Of a stretch of 64,000 nucleotides of DNA, positions 53,217-61,288 are shown in pieces. Within the stretch, counting starts at the first letter, position 1. Every line of letters begins with the position of its first letter. A program made the position numbers and the translations under genes. The stretch comes from Marinobacter changyiensis (GTDB taxonomy: Bacteria > Pseudomonadota > Gammaproteobacteria > Pseudomonadales > Oleiphilaceae), in assembly GCF_009193265.1 (NCBI RefSeq), contig NZ_VZZZ01000001.1, positions 248,001 to 312,000 of the forward strand, in the 5' to 3' direction. The notes below the pieces were generated by a model. It saw nothing but the letters and a program-made list of their open reading frames with translations. It was not told where the DNA came from and ran no database searches.

Positions 53217-53633
53217 ATGAGTGGTTTCATCGTCAGGCACTACCGCTACAACCCGGAACAGGATGAAGTACCTTACAATCAGGATGTCGAGGTTGACGAC
53301 GAATTCCGGAACCGGATGGTGCTGGATGTACTTGAGCACCTGAAAACCCGGGATGCCACATTGGTCTTCCGGCGCTCCTGCCGGGAAGGCGTTTGTGGTT
53401 CGGATGGACTCAACATCAACGGTCGCAATGGTCTGGGCTGCATTACACGGATCGCGGACGCCCTGGGCAGGAAAGACGTTCTGGAGATTCGCCCGCTGCC
53501 GGGTATGCCGGTGATCCGGGACCTGGTCGTCGACCAGTCACTGTACTTCAAACAGTATGAACGGGTGCAGCCATGGCTGATCAACGATACGCCCGATCCT
53601 GCAATTGAAAGACTGCAGAATCACTTCCAGTAG
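53217..53633 (+). CDS. Stand-alone SdhB-like [2Fe-2S] domain protein
   Basis: A 138-residue protein equal to the N-terminal half of succinate dehydrogenase iron-sulfur subunit. Cluster ligands C55, C60, D63 and C75 in SCREGVCGSDGLNINGRNGLGC fall at the same residue numbers as in E. coli SdhB. The chain ends after PWLINDTPDPAIERLQNHFQ, exactly where SdhB would enter its second domain with the [4Fe-4S] and [3Fe-4S] clusters; nothing like that follows in any frame. ATG at 53217 has GGGAG upstream. It may be a ferredoxin-like carrier of unknown partner, or a remnant of an sdhB copy. Confidence 0.8.
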   Translation: MSGFIVRHYRYNPEQDEVPYNQDVEVDDEFRNRMVLDVLEHLKTRDATLVFRRSCREGVCGSDGLNINGRNGLGCITRIADALGRKDVLEIRPLPGMPVIRDLVVDQSLYFKQYERVQPWLINDTPDPAIERLQNHFQ

Positions 53634-53770
53634 TTGTTGGCCGGAGACATAGTCAGCTCGTTCCGAAAGCTCCACAAACCTCTGGCAAGAGCAAAACCAT
53701 TTAAACCCAGTATACATTTATTATCAATACATCTTTATGGGGAGGTTCATTAACCAAAGAGCCCCACGCC

Positions 53771-54133
53771 TCACAACTCACCGTCAAGAATAAAATGACG
53801 CAAGGCCACAGCGTTGTTGTGCCGGGTATCCTTGGCGGCAAATACCAGGGTGATCCGTCCGTGGGCTTCAAGATATGTTCGAAGTTTTTCAAGGTCTTCT
53901 GCTGCATCCTCCTTTTTGAGTTCGTCAAGGTAACGCTTCCGGAACTCCGACCATTTATCCGGATCGTGACCGAACCACTTCCGCAGTTCGGTGGATGGCG
54001 CCAACCCTTTCAGCCAGCAGCTTATATCGGCATCTTTTTTGGCAACCCCCCGGGGCCAGATGCGGTCCACAAGCACTCGTGGGCCGTCTGAGCGGGCGGG
54101 GTTCTCGTAGGCTCGTTTCAGTCGGATGTCCAT
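53771..54133 (-). CDS. DUF488 family protein
   Basis: A 120-residue protein with the DUF488 pattern: RVLVDRIWPRGVAKKDADISCWLKGLAPSTELRKWFGHDPDKW and a C-terminal ITLVFAAKDTRHNNAVALR. ATG at 54133 behind GAGGGA is used; the frame runs much further upstream but that part has no family similarity. Small proteins of this family (YeaO-like) are widespread and of unknown function. It faces the SdhB-like gene. Confidence 0.88.
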   Translation of the reverse strand: MDIRLKRAYENPARSDGPRVLVDRIWPRGVAKKDADISCWLKGLAPSTELRKWFGHDPDKWSEFRKRYLDELKKEDAAEDLEKLRTYLEAHGRITLVFAAKDTRHNNAVALRHFILDGEL

Positions 54134-54504
54134 AGTTCCCTCACTATATGAACGCAGTGTCCCCGAGCCTACGCCCTGGTTTCCAGGCGTGCAAAAATCG
54201 GGTTGAGGATCAGGTTTGTGAACGATTGCACCCCTCAGGAACAGGTGGCAGGGTCGAGCCCAGTATTTCCACGGACCTGACAGCGAATCCATTTGCGCTT
54301 TTCCCGACCCCGGGTCAGCTTCATCTGGCATCCTTTCCAATGTCAGAATCATCGTGCAACAAGACACCACCCTGACCACTCCCCGGGTTGTCATCCCCAA
54401 CAAACCCGGCTTCAACACAGCGTTACTTATCTGACGCTGGGCCTGCGTTCACGCCTGGCTCAGCGACCTCTGAAAATTCCCTTATTCCGATACCGGAGAT
54501 AACC
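54134..54504. other. 371-base gap without a convincing gene
   Basis: Between the DUF488 start and the Rnk-like ORF I see only short frames. One 27-codon GTG frame (54354-54437) and a 75-codon frame (54148-54375) have no recognisable content or ribosome site. Composition is like that of coding DNA, so it may hold decayed sequence. Confidence 0.4.
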
Positions 54505-54681
54505 ATGTCCGCTTTACCTGCTATTACCGTTGCCGAAGAAGACTACAACCGTCTTTCTGCGCTGCTGGAGAAGACCAACGACACCAACGACGTCGCTGAA
54601 AGCATGGAAGATGAGCTCAGCCGCGCCGATCTGCGGCCAGCGTTACGCGCCCGGAGTAACTGGGGAGCCGTCCATGAATAG
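54505..54681 (+). pseudogene. Truncated Rnk/GreA-type N-terminal domain
   Basis: A 58-codon ORF, MSALPAITVAEEDYNRLSALLEKTND, resembles the N-terminal coiled-coil start of Rnk (nucleoside diphosphate kinase regulator, a GreA relative), including ELSRADL where Rnk has ELDRA. After that the chain turns to RPALRARSNWGAVHE and stops, while a complete Rnk has about 135 residues and a C-terminal FKBP-like domain, which is not found downstream in any frame. GGAG precedes the ATG. Best read as an rnk remnant after a deletion; a real small protein cannot be excluded. Confidence 0.5.
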
Positions 54682-54811
54682 CAGTTATAGCTCTTGACAA
54701 ATCCGCTCATAAGCGATGTTATTTGAGGGCAGTTTTTTAGTCTTTTAACCTGATCGTCGGAAATACCCGGATCCAGGAACAGCATCCGGGACTTATCATC
54801 AGGAGGATGAA

Positions 54812-55711
54812 ATGGATGCTCTGGTCACTTTTTTGTCCGACATCAGTTGGCACAACATCCTTGCCACAATACTTCGAATATTGGTCGTCCTGATAGCTGC
54901 CTGGATTGCAATGCGCCTTCTCCGCCGGGGCTTGCAGCGCCTCGAACAGCGGCTGGCACTTCACACCCGGAAAGAAGGCGAGCCACTGACCGAGTCGGCC
55001 AAGCGCATTGACACCTTGATCCGGCTTTTACGCCAGGGCATCTACCTGGTTCTATGGATAATTGTAGTCCTGCTGATTCTCAGACAAGCTGGCATTGATA
55101 TTACGCCGCTGCTGGCGGGCGCTGGCATCATTGGCCTTGCGGTGGGCTTCGGGGCCCAGAGCCTTGTGAAGGATCTGATTTCCGGTTTTTTCTTCCTCCT
55201 GGAAAATCAGGTCCGGGTCGGTGATGTCGCCATGATTAACGGCACCGGAGGTCTGGTTGAAGCCATCAACTTCCGGACCATCATTCTCCGGGATTTATCC
55301 GGAACTGTGCACATTTTTCCCAATGGCCATGTCACAACCTTGGCGAACATGACACAGGGATGGTCTGCCTACGTGTTTGACCTGGGGGTGGCCTACAAGG
55401 AAGACACGGATAAAGTCGTGGATATCATCAACCAGGTTGGCGCAGAAATGAAGGCAGACCCGGCCTACGGGCGCTTCATGCTGGATGAACTGCCGGAGCT
55501 GTTTGGGGTGGATAAATTCGGCGATTCGGCTGTCGTCATCAAAGGCCGCATAAAAACCACACCCATTAAACAATGGGAACTTGGCCGGGAGTTCCTTCGT
55601 CGTATCAAGAAAGCATTCGACGATCAGGGTGTGGAAATTCCCTTTCCTCATCGCACACTTTACATGGGCGATGCCAGCAAACCCTTCGACATCAGAGCCT
55701 CGCAAAAATAA
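54812..55711 (+). CDS. MscS family mechanosensitive ion channel
   Basis: A 299-residue inner-membrane channel with three helices. The pore-lining TM3 is LLAGAGIIGLAVGFGAQSLVKDLISGFFFLLENQ (about residues 103-136), with the alternating Gly/Ala packing of MscS. The beta domain begins VRVGDVAMINGTGGLVEAINFRTIILRDLSGTVHIFPNG. AGGAGG lies five bases before the ATG. It probably releases solutes on osmotic downshock. There is no operon partner. Confidence 0.92.
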   Translation: MDALVTFLSDISWHNILATILRILVVLIAAWIAMRLLRRGLQRLEQRLALHTRKEGEPLTESAKRIDTLIRLLRQGIYLVLWIIVVLLILRQAGIDITPLLAGAGIIGLAVGFGAQSLVKDLISGFFFLLENQVRVGDVAMINGTGGLVEAINFRTIILRDLSGTVHIFPNGHVTTLANMTQGWSAYVFDLGVAYKEDTDKVVDIINQVGAEMKADPAYGRFMLDELPELFGVDKFGDSAVVIKGRIKTTPIKQWELGREFLRRIKKAFDDQGVEIPFPHRTLYMGDASKPFDIRASQK

Positions 55712-55894
55712 ATCGACTCCTGGTGAGTTCACCGTGGAACGCCACATTCGCGGCAAATGGGCCTGGCCAACTACCGTCAGGCACTCTGCGCGATTCTTGT
55801 AGATCCTGGCTGGGCGAGCGTGCCAATCCCTGACCGCCAGTAGCATCGCTGCTATTTTGTGTTTAAACCTGCAAAATAAAAGGAATCATTCAAA

Positions 55895-56365
55895 ATGACC
55901 GTTATAACCGGAAAATTCCTGGCAACCTTACTGTTGGGCCTGGCAGTTTCAACCAGTTCACTGGCGGCGGAACCTGTCACCCCGAAACTCACTGACAAAC
56001 TGAGCCAGCTGCTTCAGAAGGAAATGAGGGCGGTGCAGGGGGGCATGGCATCCATCCATTCCGCCATGGTCATGGGACAGCATGAGAGTGTTGCAGCGAA
56101 CGCCCAACAGATTCATAACAGCTTTATCCTGCAACAGGAACTGAGCGAGCAGGATCGCAAAGATCTGATGTCGGCGGTCCCGGAGGGTTTTATCAAGCTG
56201 GACAAGGAGTTCCACAAACTCGCGGCTTCACTGGCCGAAGCGGGCAGAAACGAAGACACAAAAGAACAGCACAAGCTATTCAGCAAAATGACAGGCAACT
56301 GTATTCAGTGCCACAGCAAATACGTATCTGATCGTTTCCCTGGCGTTAAATCGTCTGGGAACTAA
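55895..56365 (+). CDS. Periplasmic c-type cytochrome (cytochrome c'/c-556-like)
   Basis: A 156-residue exported protein: signal peptide residues 1-24 (FLATLLLGLAVSTSSLAA), a helical body, and one C-terminal heme motif CIQCH (C136, C139, H140). A heme-binding motif near the end of an all-helical chain is typical of cytochrome c'/c-556 types, whose members bind NO. Alternatively it is a simple electron carrier. AAAGGAAT precedes the ATG. The nearby NO-response genes make an NO link attractive but unproven. Confidence 0.8.
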   Translation: MTVITGKFLATLLLGLAVSTSSLAAEPVTPKLTDKLSQLLQKEMRAVQGGMASIHSAMVMGQHESVAANAQQIHNSFILQQELSEQDRKDLMSAVPEGFIKLDKEFHKLAASLAEAGRNEDTKEQHKLFSKMTGNCIQCHSKYVSDRFPGVKSSGN

Positions 56366-56545
56366 TCGAGGGAAAGCGCCCGGGGCAACACAGCACGGCG
56401 GATATCAAAGGCGTCCTTACAGAAAGACAAGGCCTCGTAACTGGTGGCAGAGCCCCGACCAGACAGGTGACAGGGCACACGAGTTCCATAACTATCTCCG
56501 CTGGCCAGATGGAGACAAGGTTACCGGCATTCCGCATCCACTGTC

Positions 56546-56559
56546 TTGATCATTATCAG
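56546..56559. promoter_or_regulatory. Isolated Anr/Dnr-type box between cytochrome and hemN 3' ends
   Basis: TTGAT-CATT-ATCAG matches the FNR-type consensus at 9 of 10 positions. It lies between the converging ends of the cytochrome gene and hemN, with no annotated gene properly placed downstream on either strand. It may be fortuitous, or drive a small RNA or antisense transcript. Confidence 0.35.
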
Positions 56560-56571
56560 CGGGTTAGCCTG

Positions 56572-57990
56572 TCAGATAATCCGTGAGAACCGCTGGCTCG
56601 CACCCTCCTTTCGGTACAGATCAAAAATCTGGCAGATGGCCCGGATCAGCAACCGGCCGGCGGGCTGAACCCGCAGCGCGTTACCGTCGTCCGCGATCAG
56701 CTCATCCTGAATCATCGGTTTCAGGCGATTCAGTTCATCGGTGAAGTAGCTATCCAGGCGTTCCCCCCATTCATTGGCAAACAGCTTGCGATCCAGCCTG
56801 AACTGGCAGATCAGCTGACCGATGACCCAGCGGCGGATGCGGTCATCACGAGTGAGATTAATGCCCCTGGTGATGGCAAGCTGGCCGGAATCAATCGCCG
56901 CTTCCCAGGAAGGCAGATCATGGTTGTTCTGGAAATAGGCATCGTCGGTCTGGCCAATGGCCGACACACCCAGGGACACCAGATCGCATTCAGAATGAGT
57001 GGTGTAACCCTGGAAGTTCCGGTGCAGTCGGCCTTCCCGCTGGGCCACTGCCAGGCTGTCGTCCGGTTTGGCGAAGTGGTCCATACCGATGTATTCGTAA
57101 CCTGCCTCCAGCAACCGGTTGATGGTGTTGTGCAGGATGATGAGTTTCTGCTGGGGCGTGGGTAGCGTGTCCGCCAGAAGCCGGGTTTGCGGGTAGAACC
57201 GGTCCGGCAGGTGGGCGTAGCTGAACACGGAAAGCCGATCCGGCGACATCTCGATCACCGCTTCCAGGGTTTCGGCAAAGCTCTCCGGGGTCTGGTGCGG
57301 CAGACCGTAGATCAGGTCCAGGTTAATGGAACGGAAGCCGAGTCGGCGGGCTTCGCTCAGCACGGCTTCGGTCATTTCCCGGGGCTGGATGCGATTCACC
57401 GCCTTCTGCACCTTTGGATTCACATCCTGTACACCCAGGCTGATGCGGTTGAAGCCCAGGTCCCAGAGTGTTGGCAGGGTATCCTGGTCCACTTCTCGGG
57501 GGTCGATCTCCACGCTGTAGTCCCGGTCATCACCACTCTGCAGGTTGAACAGTTCCCCGTAGCCGGCCATCAGATGTTCCATCACATCCTTCGGCAGGAA
57601 GGTGGGGGTGCCGCCACCCCAGTGCAACTGTTTCACAGGCCGGTTTGCACCGAACAGTCGGGACTGGATTGCGGCTTCCTGGAGCACACGCTCCACGTAA
57701 GGCATGGCCTTGTCGCGCTTCTTGGTGATCACCTTGTTACAGGCGCAGTAATAGCAGAGATGGGCGCAGAACGGCAGGTGGGTATAGAGTGACAAAGGCC
57801 GGTCGCTGACCTTGCTGCGCCCGGCCGCCAACACCATTTCTTCCACCGGATAGTTCTGGTTGAACTCCACTGCCGTCGGGTAGGAGGTGTAGCGCGGGCC
57901 ACTGAGGTCGTAGCGGCGGATCAGCGCTTCGTCCCAGATGAATTCCGGGAGGGTCGATTCTATGGTTTTCGATGCGGGGGTGGCGGTCAT
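56572..57990 (-). CDS. hemN: Oxygen-independent coproporphyrinogen III oxidase
   Basis: A 472-residue radical SAM enzyme that makes protoporphyrinogen IX without oxygen, supplying heme for anaerobic respiration. The SAM cluster motif is C75, C79 and C82 in PFCAHLCYYCACNK; YTSYPTAVEFNQNY, HWGGGTPTFL and NRISLGVQDVNPKVQKAVNRIQP are HemN hallmarks. The length and N-terminus distinguish it from HemW. An FNR-type box with a correctly placed -10 lies upstream, as expected for anaerobic induction. The ribosome site (AGAG) is modest. Confidence 0.96.
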   Translation of the reverse strand: MTATPASKTIESTLPEFIWDEALIRRYDLSGPRYTSYPTAVEFNQNYPVEEMVLAAGRSKVSDRPLSLYTHLPFCAHLCYYCACNKVITKKRDKAMPYVERVLQEAAIQSRLFGANRPVKQLHWGGGTPTFLPKDVMEHLMAGYGELFNLQSGDDRDYSVEIDPREVDQDTLPTLWDLGFNRISLGVQDVNPKVQKAVNRIQPREMTEAVLSEARRLGFRSINLDLIYGLPHQTPESFAETLEAVIEMSPDRLSVFSYAHLPDRFYPQTRLLADTLPTPQQKLIILHNTINRLLEAGYEYIGMDHFAKPDDSLAVAQREGRLHRNFQGYTTHSECDLVSLGVSAIGQTDDAYFQNNHDLPSWEAAIDSGQLAITRGINLTRDDRIRRWVIGQLICQFRLDRKLFANEWGERLDSYFTDELNRLKPMIQDELIADDGNALRVQPAGRLLIRAICQIFDLYRKEGASQRFSRII

Positions 57991-58065
57991 AATAAGAGCT
58001 CTGGTGTCAAAACCGGGGTCATCCTTGAATTGCCGGCATTCTGGGCCATTCCAACGCTTCGCATG

Positions 58066-58079
58066 TTGATGCGGGTCAG
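58066..58079 (-). promoter_or_regulatory. Anr/Dnr-type box upstream of hemN
   Basis: TTGAT-GCGG-GTCAG agrees with TTGAT-N4-ATCAA at 8 of 10 positions. On the minus strand CAGAAT at 58038-58043 is centred 32 bases from the box centre, the spacing of a box at -41.5 with its -10. This would start the hemN transcript about 40 bases before the coding region. Confidence 0.55.
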
Positions 58080-58146
58080 TTGACCGATGATTTCAGTTTA
58101 CCAGTCCACTGTATGAACCACCCTTGGGCTCTTGGCGTATGCTTGC

Positions 58147-58162
58147 TACCCCTTATGGGGGG
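58147..58162. promoter_or_regulatory. NarL-type heptamer between hemN and the photolyase gene
   Basis: TACCCCT (58147-58153) is a perfect TACYYMT heptamer and is followed, after two bases, by the weaker TGGGGGG half. It lies about 160 bases upstream of hemN and 80 bases upstream of the photolyase start, so nitrate control of hemN is possible. Confidence 0.4.
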
Positions 58163-58242
58163 CATTTGGTGTTCGGCACCCCCTCCACTCACCTGACTAT
58201 TCTGTCAGTCCGCCAACCAAACAACGGAGCCTACCTTCTGCC

Positions 58243-59775
58243 ATGGCAAACCTGATTCTGATTCTCGGTGACCAATTGACCACCGATATAAGCGCACTGG
58301 AAGACGCTGACCGAAAGCGGGACCGGGTCGTGATGGCGGAGGTCCATGATGAAGCCAGTTACACCAATCACCACAAGAAGAAAATCGTGCTGCTGTTCAG
58401 TGCCATGCGCCACTTTGCTAAAAAGCTGCAAGACGATGGCTGGCAGGTGCATTACCAGGCTTACCATCCGGACAATAATGATCAGAGCCTGGAGGCCGTC
58501 GTCGCCAGTCAGCTCGTAGAGACCGGCGCGGACAGAGTGATCACCACCGAATGCGGCGAATGGCGACTGCATGAGCAGATCGGTCAGTGGCATGAACGGC
58601 TTGGGGTGCCGGTGGAGATCCGTCCGGATAGCCGCTTTATCGCCAGCAAACAGGAATTTGCGGACTGGGCAGAAGGGCGCAAGCAGCTTCGAATGGAGTT
58701 TTTCTACCGGGAGATGCGGCGGAAAACCGGTTTGATGATGACTTCCGAGGGCAAGCCCGAGGGTGGCCAGTGGAACTTCGACGCCGATAATCGCCGCAAG
58801 TGGACTGGCAAGCCTCCGGCTCCTGCTCCTTTCCGGGTGGAACCGGATGAGGTGACCCGGGAGGTGATCGATCTGGTGGAGAAGCACTTTGCAGATCATT
58901 TCGGCACTACGGAGGACTTCCATTTTGCTGTGACGCCGGAAGATGCGGAGCAGGCGCTGGACTACTTTATCGACTTCGCCCTGCCCTGTTTCGGTGACTT
59001 CCAGGACGCCATGTCCGATGACGAGGACTGGCTGTTCCACTCCATTCTCTCGCCATACATCAATTGCGGCCTGCTGGATCCTTTGGCCGTATGCGAAGCC
59101 GCCGACCGGGCCTGGCACGCAGGGTGGGCGCCGATCAATGCGGTGGAGGGGTTTATCCGGCAGATTCTGGGCTGGCGGGAGTTTGTGCGGGGCATCTACT
59201 GGCTGAACATGCCGGGGTATGCGCAGGAAAACCGGCTCGGCAATACCCGCGCCCTGCCCTGGTTCTACTGGACCGGGGAAACGAAGATGCGCTGCATGCA
59301 CAAAGCCATTGATGCCACCCGCCGCAACGCCTACGCCCATCATATCCAGCGGTTGATGGTCACCGGTAACTTTGCGCTGCTGGCCGGCGTCAAGCCGGAG
59401 GAGATCTGTGACTGGTATCTGGCAGTGTACGCCGATGCCTATGACTGGGTAGAGCTACCCAACGTGCTCGGCATGGTGATGCACGCTGATGGCGGCTACC
59501 TCGGCTCCAAGCCCTATGCGGCCAGCGGCAAATACATTCAGCGGATGTCCGACCATTGCCGCAACTGCCATTACAAGGTGAACAAGGCCACAGAAGAGGA
59601 TGCCTGCCCGTTCAATGCCCTGTACTGGCACTTTATCGATCGACATCGGGATGATTTTGCCAACAATCCACGTATGGGCATGATGTACCGGAACTGGGAC
59701 AAGCAAAAACCGGAAAGGCGACAGGCGCTGCGCCAGCGTGCCGATGACTTGCTGGCGCGGCTGGAACAGCTCTGA
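58243..59775 (+). CDS. Iron-sulfur bacterial cryptochrome/photolyase (PhrB-like, (6-4) photolyase group)
   Basis: A 510-residue flavoprotein of the FeS-BCP group, which repairs (6-4) photoproducts or acts as a photoreceptor. MANLILILGDQLTTDISAL and the N-terminal antenna-binding fold are typical; the FAD domain includes EGFIRQILGWREFVRGIYWLNMPGY and DVELPNVLGM-type stretches. Cysteines in EEICDWY, HCRNC and DACPFNALYW match the four [4Fe-4S] ligands of PhrB. ATG at 58243 gives the family N-terminus; the ribosome site (GGAG, 14 bases away) is distant, and the frame opens at 58132. Confidence 0.9.
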   Translation: MANLILILGDQLTTDISALEDADRKRDRVVMAEVHDEASYTNHHKKKIVLLFSAMRHFAKKLQDDGWQVHYQAYHPDNNDQSLEAVVASQLVETGADRVITTECGEWRLHEQIGQWHERLGVPVEIRPDSRFIASKQEFADWAEGRKQLRMEFFYREMRRKTGLMMTSEGKPEGGQWNFDADNRRKWTGKPPAPAPFRVEPDEVTREVIDLVEKHFADHFGTTEDFHFAVTPEDAEQALDYFIDFALPCFGDFQDAMSDDEDWLFHSILSPYINCGLLDPLAVCEAADRAWHAGWAPINAVEGFIRQILGWREFVRGIYWLNMPGYAQENRLGNTRALPWFYWTGETKMRCMHKAIDATRRNAYAHHIQRLMVTGNFALLAGVKPEEICDWYLAVYADAYDWVELPNVLGMVMHADGGYLGSKPYAASGKYIQRMSDHCRNCHYKVNKATEEDACPFNALYWHFIDRHRDDFANNPRMGMMYRNWDKQKPERRQALRQRADDLLARLEQL

Positions 59776-59794
59776 CAGTGGTAGCTCAAGGCAG

Positions 59795-61288
59795 CTATCG
59801 CTGTTTGACTAGCCTCGCTACCAGCAGCGTCAATCCTGCCAGGGCAACTGCAATCAGCATTGGCCATACCAGTGCCCACAGCTGATAAGGTGCCGGCAAC
59901 CAGACCGGTGACTTGACCAGCCCTTCAACCTCCCAGGGCATCCACCAGAAAGCGACAAGACTCACGCCAACAGACGCCAGCCATCCCGCCGCCAGCATTG
60001 GCGGGTTTCGGCGGTTTTCAAGTTTGCCTCCAAGCGTCCACAAATATCGCAACACCAGTAGCAGGGTGGCCACCGCCCCGGCAGTCATCAGCGGAGACAG
60101 GTAACCGGCAAGAGCAAAATCCAGCGGGTCTTCCGATAGGCCTTCTTTCATGGCCAGTTTGGCGAGCGCACCGCTGGTAAACGGCAACCCGGCCAGGGAC
60201 AAACCGGGCAAGGCAATCAATAGCCAGACAGCCGCCCGGCGCATTATCCCTGCCGGCAGCGACACCCCCGCAGACAGGAACAGGCTGCCCTTGGCCAGAC
60301 CATGGTGGAGGGCGTACAGGGCAATGACGGAAAACAGCACGGGTGCGCGCCCGGGGTCCGCCATTGCCGCACCCACCATCAGCACCATCAACCCCATCTG
60401 GCTGATACTGGAATAGGCCAGTACCGCCTTGGGTATACGCTGACAAACGCCCAATACAGCGGCTCCGATGGCCGCCACGGCGCCCGCCACAATCATCAGG
60501 GCACCCCACCCGGGCAAGGCGGTTTCACCAAACGGCAGGGTGACCAGCCAACCTAGTAACCCGGCTTTTATCATCGCGCCGCTGAGTACCGCACTGGCGG
60601 GTGTGGGTGCCACAGGATGGGCCAGTGGGAGCCAGAAATGCAGCAGTGGTAACCCGGCCTTGACCCCGAAACCGGCCACCAGCAGCGCAATTATCAGATC
60701 CCGTTGTGACGCGCTGGCGACGGCCGCTGGCAGGTCTGTGAGCAGTTGGCTGTCGGCAGCGGCAGACGCCAGCAGCAATCCTGCCAGAATGGCCATTTCA
60801 CCCAATACCGCCATCACCAGATAGACGCGCCCGGCGTAGGTCGCCTCATCCGTTCCCTCATGCACCACCAGGCCATAGCCGGCGAAGGTCATTAATGCGA
60901 AGAAGCTGTAGAAGCTGCCAACATCCACGGCCACCGTCAGCCCCAGATTACCCGCCAGAGTCAGCCCCCAGAACACACAGAACCGCCGCCGATGATGATC
61001 GCCCAGATACCCCACCGCGTAAATGCCCGCTACCGTCCAGAGTACCGCTGTCAGCAACAGGAACAGCCGGCGTAATTCATCCATCGCCCACAATCCGCCA
61101 TTGAGCAGCCATGGCAGCTCCAGTTGCCAGCCAGGCTCCGCGCCAAGCGCCAGCATGAGTGCCGGCAGTGGCAGCACGGGCATGACATAGCGCATCGCCC
61201 GGGCCCCCTCCGCACGCAGGGCCATCGCCGGATACAGTAACGGCAAGCACACGGCCAGCAGAACCAGAACCGATTCAGGACACATCAT
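59795..61288 (-). CDS. Complex I/Mrp-type antiporter subunit, third of three
   Basis: A 497-residue membrane protein of the NuoL/M/N-MrpD-HyfB family with about 14 helices. The proton-path lysines appear in GVKAGLPLLHFWLP and AMIKAGLLGW, but the TM5 glutamate common to the family is replaced: the segment reads SFFALMTFAGYG with Ala131 where Glu is expected. It overlaps the preceding subunit gene by 4 bases, so it belongs to one operon. It is part of a cation/proton antiporter or redox-linked pump; the redox subunits, if any, are outside the window. Confidence 0.85.
   Translation of the reverse strand: MMCPESVLVLLAVCLPLLYPAMALRAEGARAMRYVMPVLPLPALMLALGAEPGWQLELPWLLNGGLWAMDELRRLFLLLTAVLWTVAGIYAVGYLGDHHRRRFCVFWGLTLAGNLGLTVAVDVGSFYSFFALMTFAGYGLVVHEGTDEATYAGRVYLVMAVLGEMAILAGLLLASAAADSQLLTDLPAAVASASQRDLIIALLVAGFGVKAGLPLLHFWLPLAHPVAPTPASAVLSGAMIKAGLLGWLVTLPFGETALPGWGALMIVAGAVAAIGAAVLGVCQRIPKAVLAYSSISQMGLMVLMVGAAMADPGRAPVLFSVIALYALHHGLAKGSLFLSAGVSLPAGIMRRAAVWLLIALPGLSLAGLPFTSGALAKLAMKEGLSEDPLDFALAGYLSPLMTAGAVATLLLVLRYLWTLGGKLENRRNPPMLAAGWLASVGVSLVAFWWMPWEVEGLVKSPVWLPAPYQLWALVWPMLIAVALAGLTLLVARLVKQR

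Noticed and set aside
53713..53735. NsrR-like palindrome (about 17 of 22 positions)
   Set aside because: It lies between the converging ends of the SdhB-like and DUF488 genes with no gene to control. In AT-rich DNA such a match can be chance.
54148..54375. A 75-codon open frame in the gap before the Rnk-like ORF
   Set aside because: No ribosome site and no recognisable motif; probably a chance frame.
56346..56537. A 63-codon open frame on the minus strand near the orphan FNR-type box
   Set aside because: No ribosome site, no conserved features, and it overlaps the end of the cytochrome gene.
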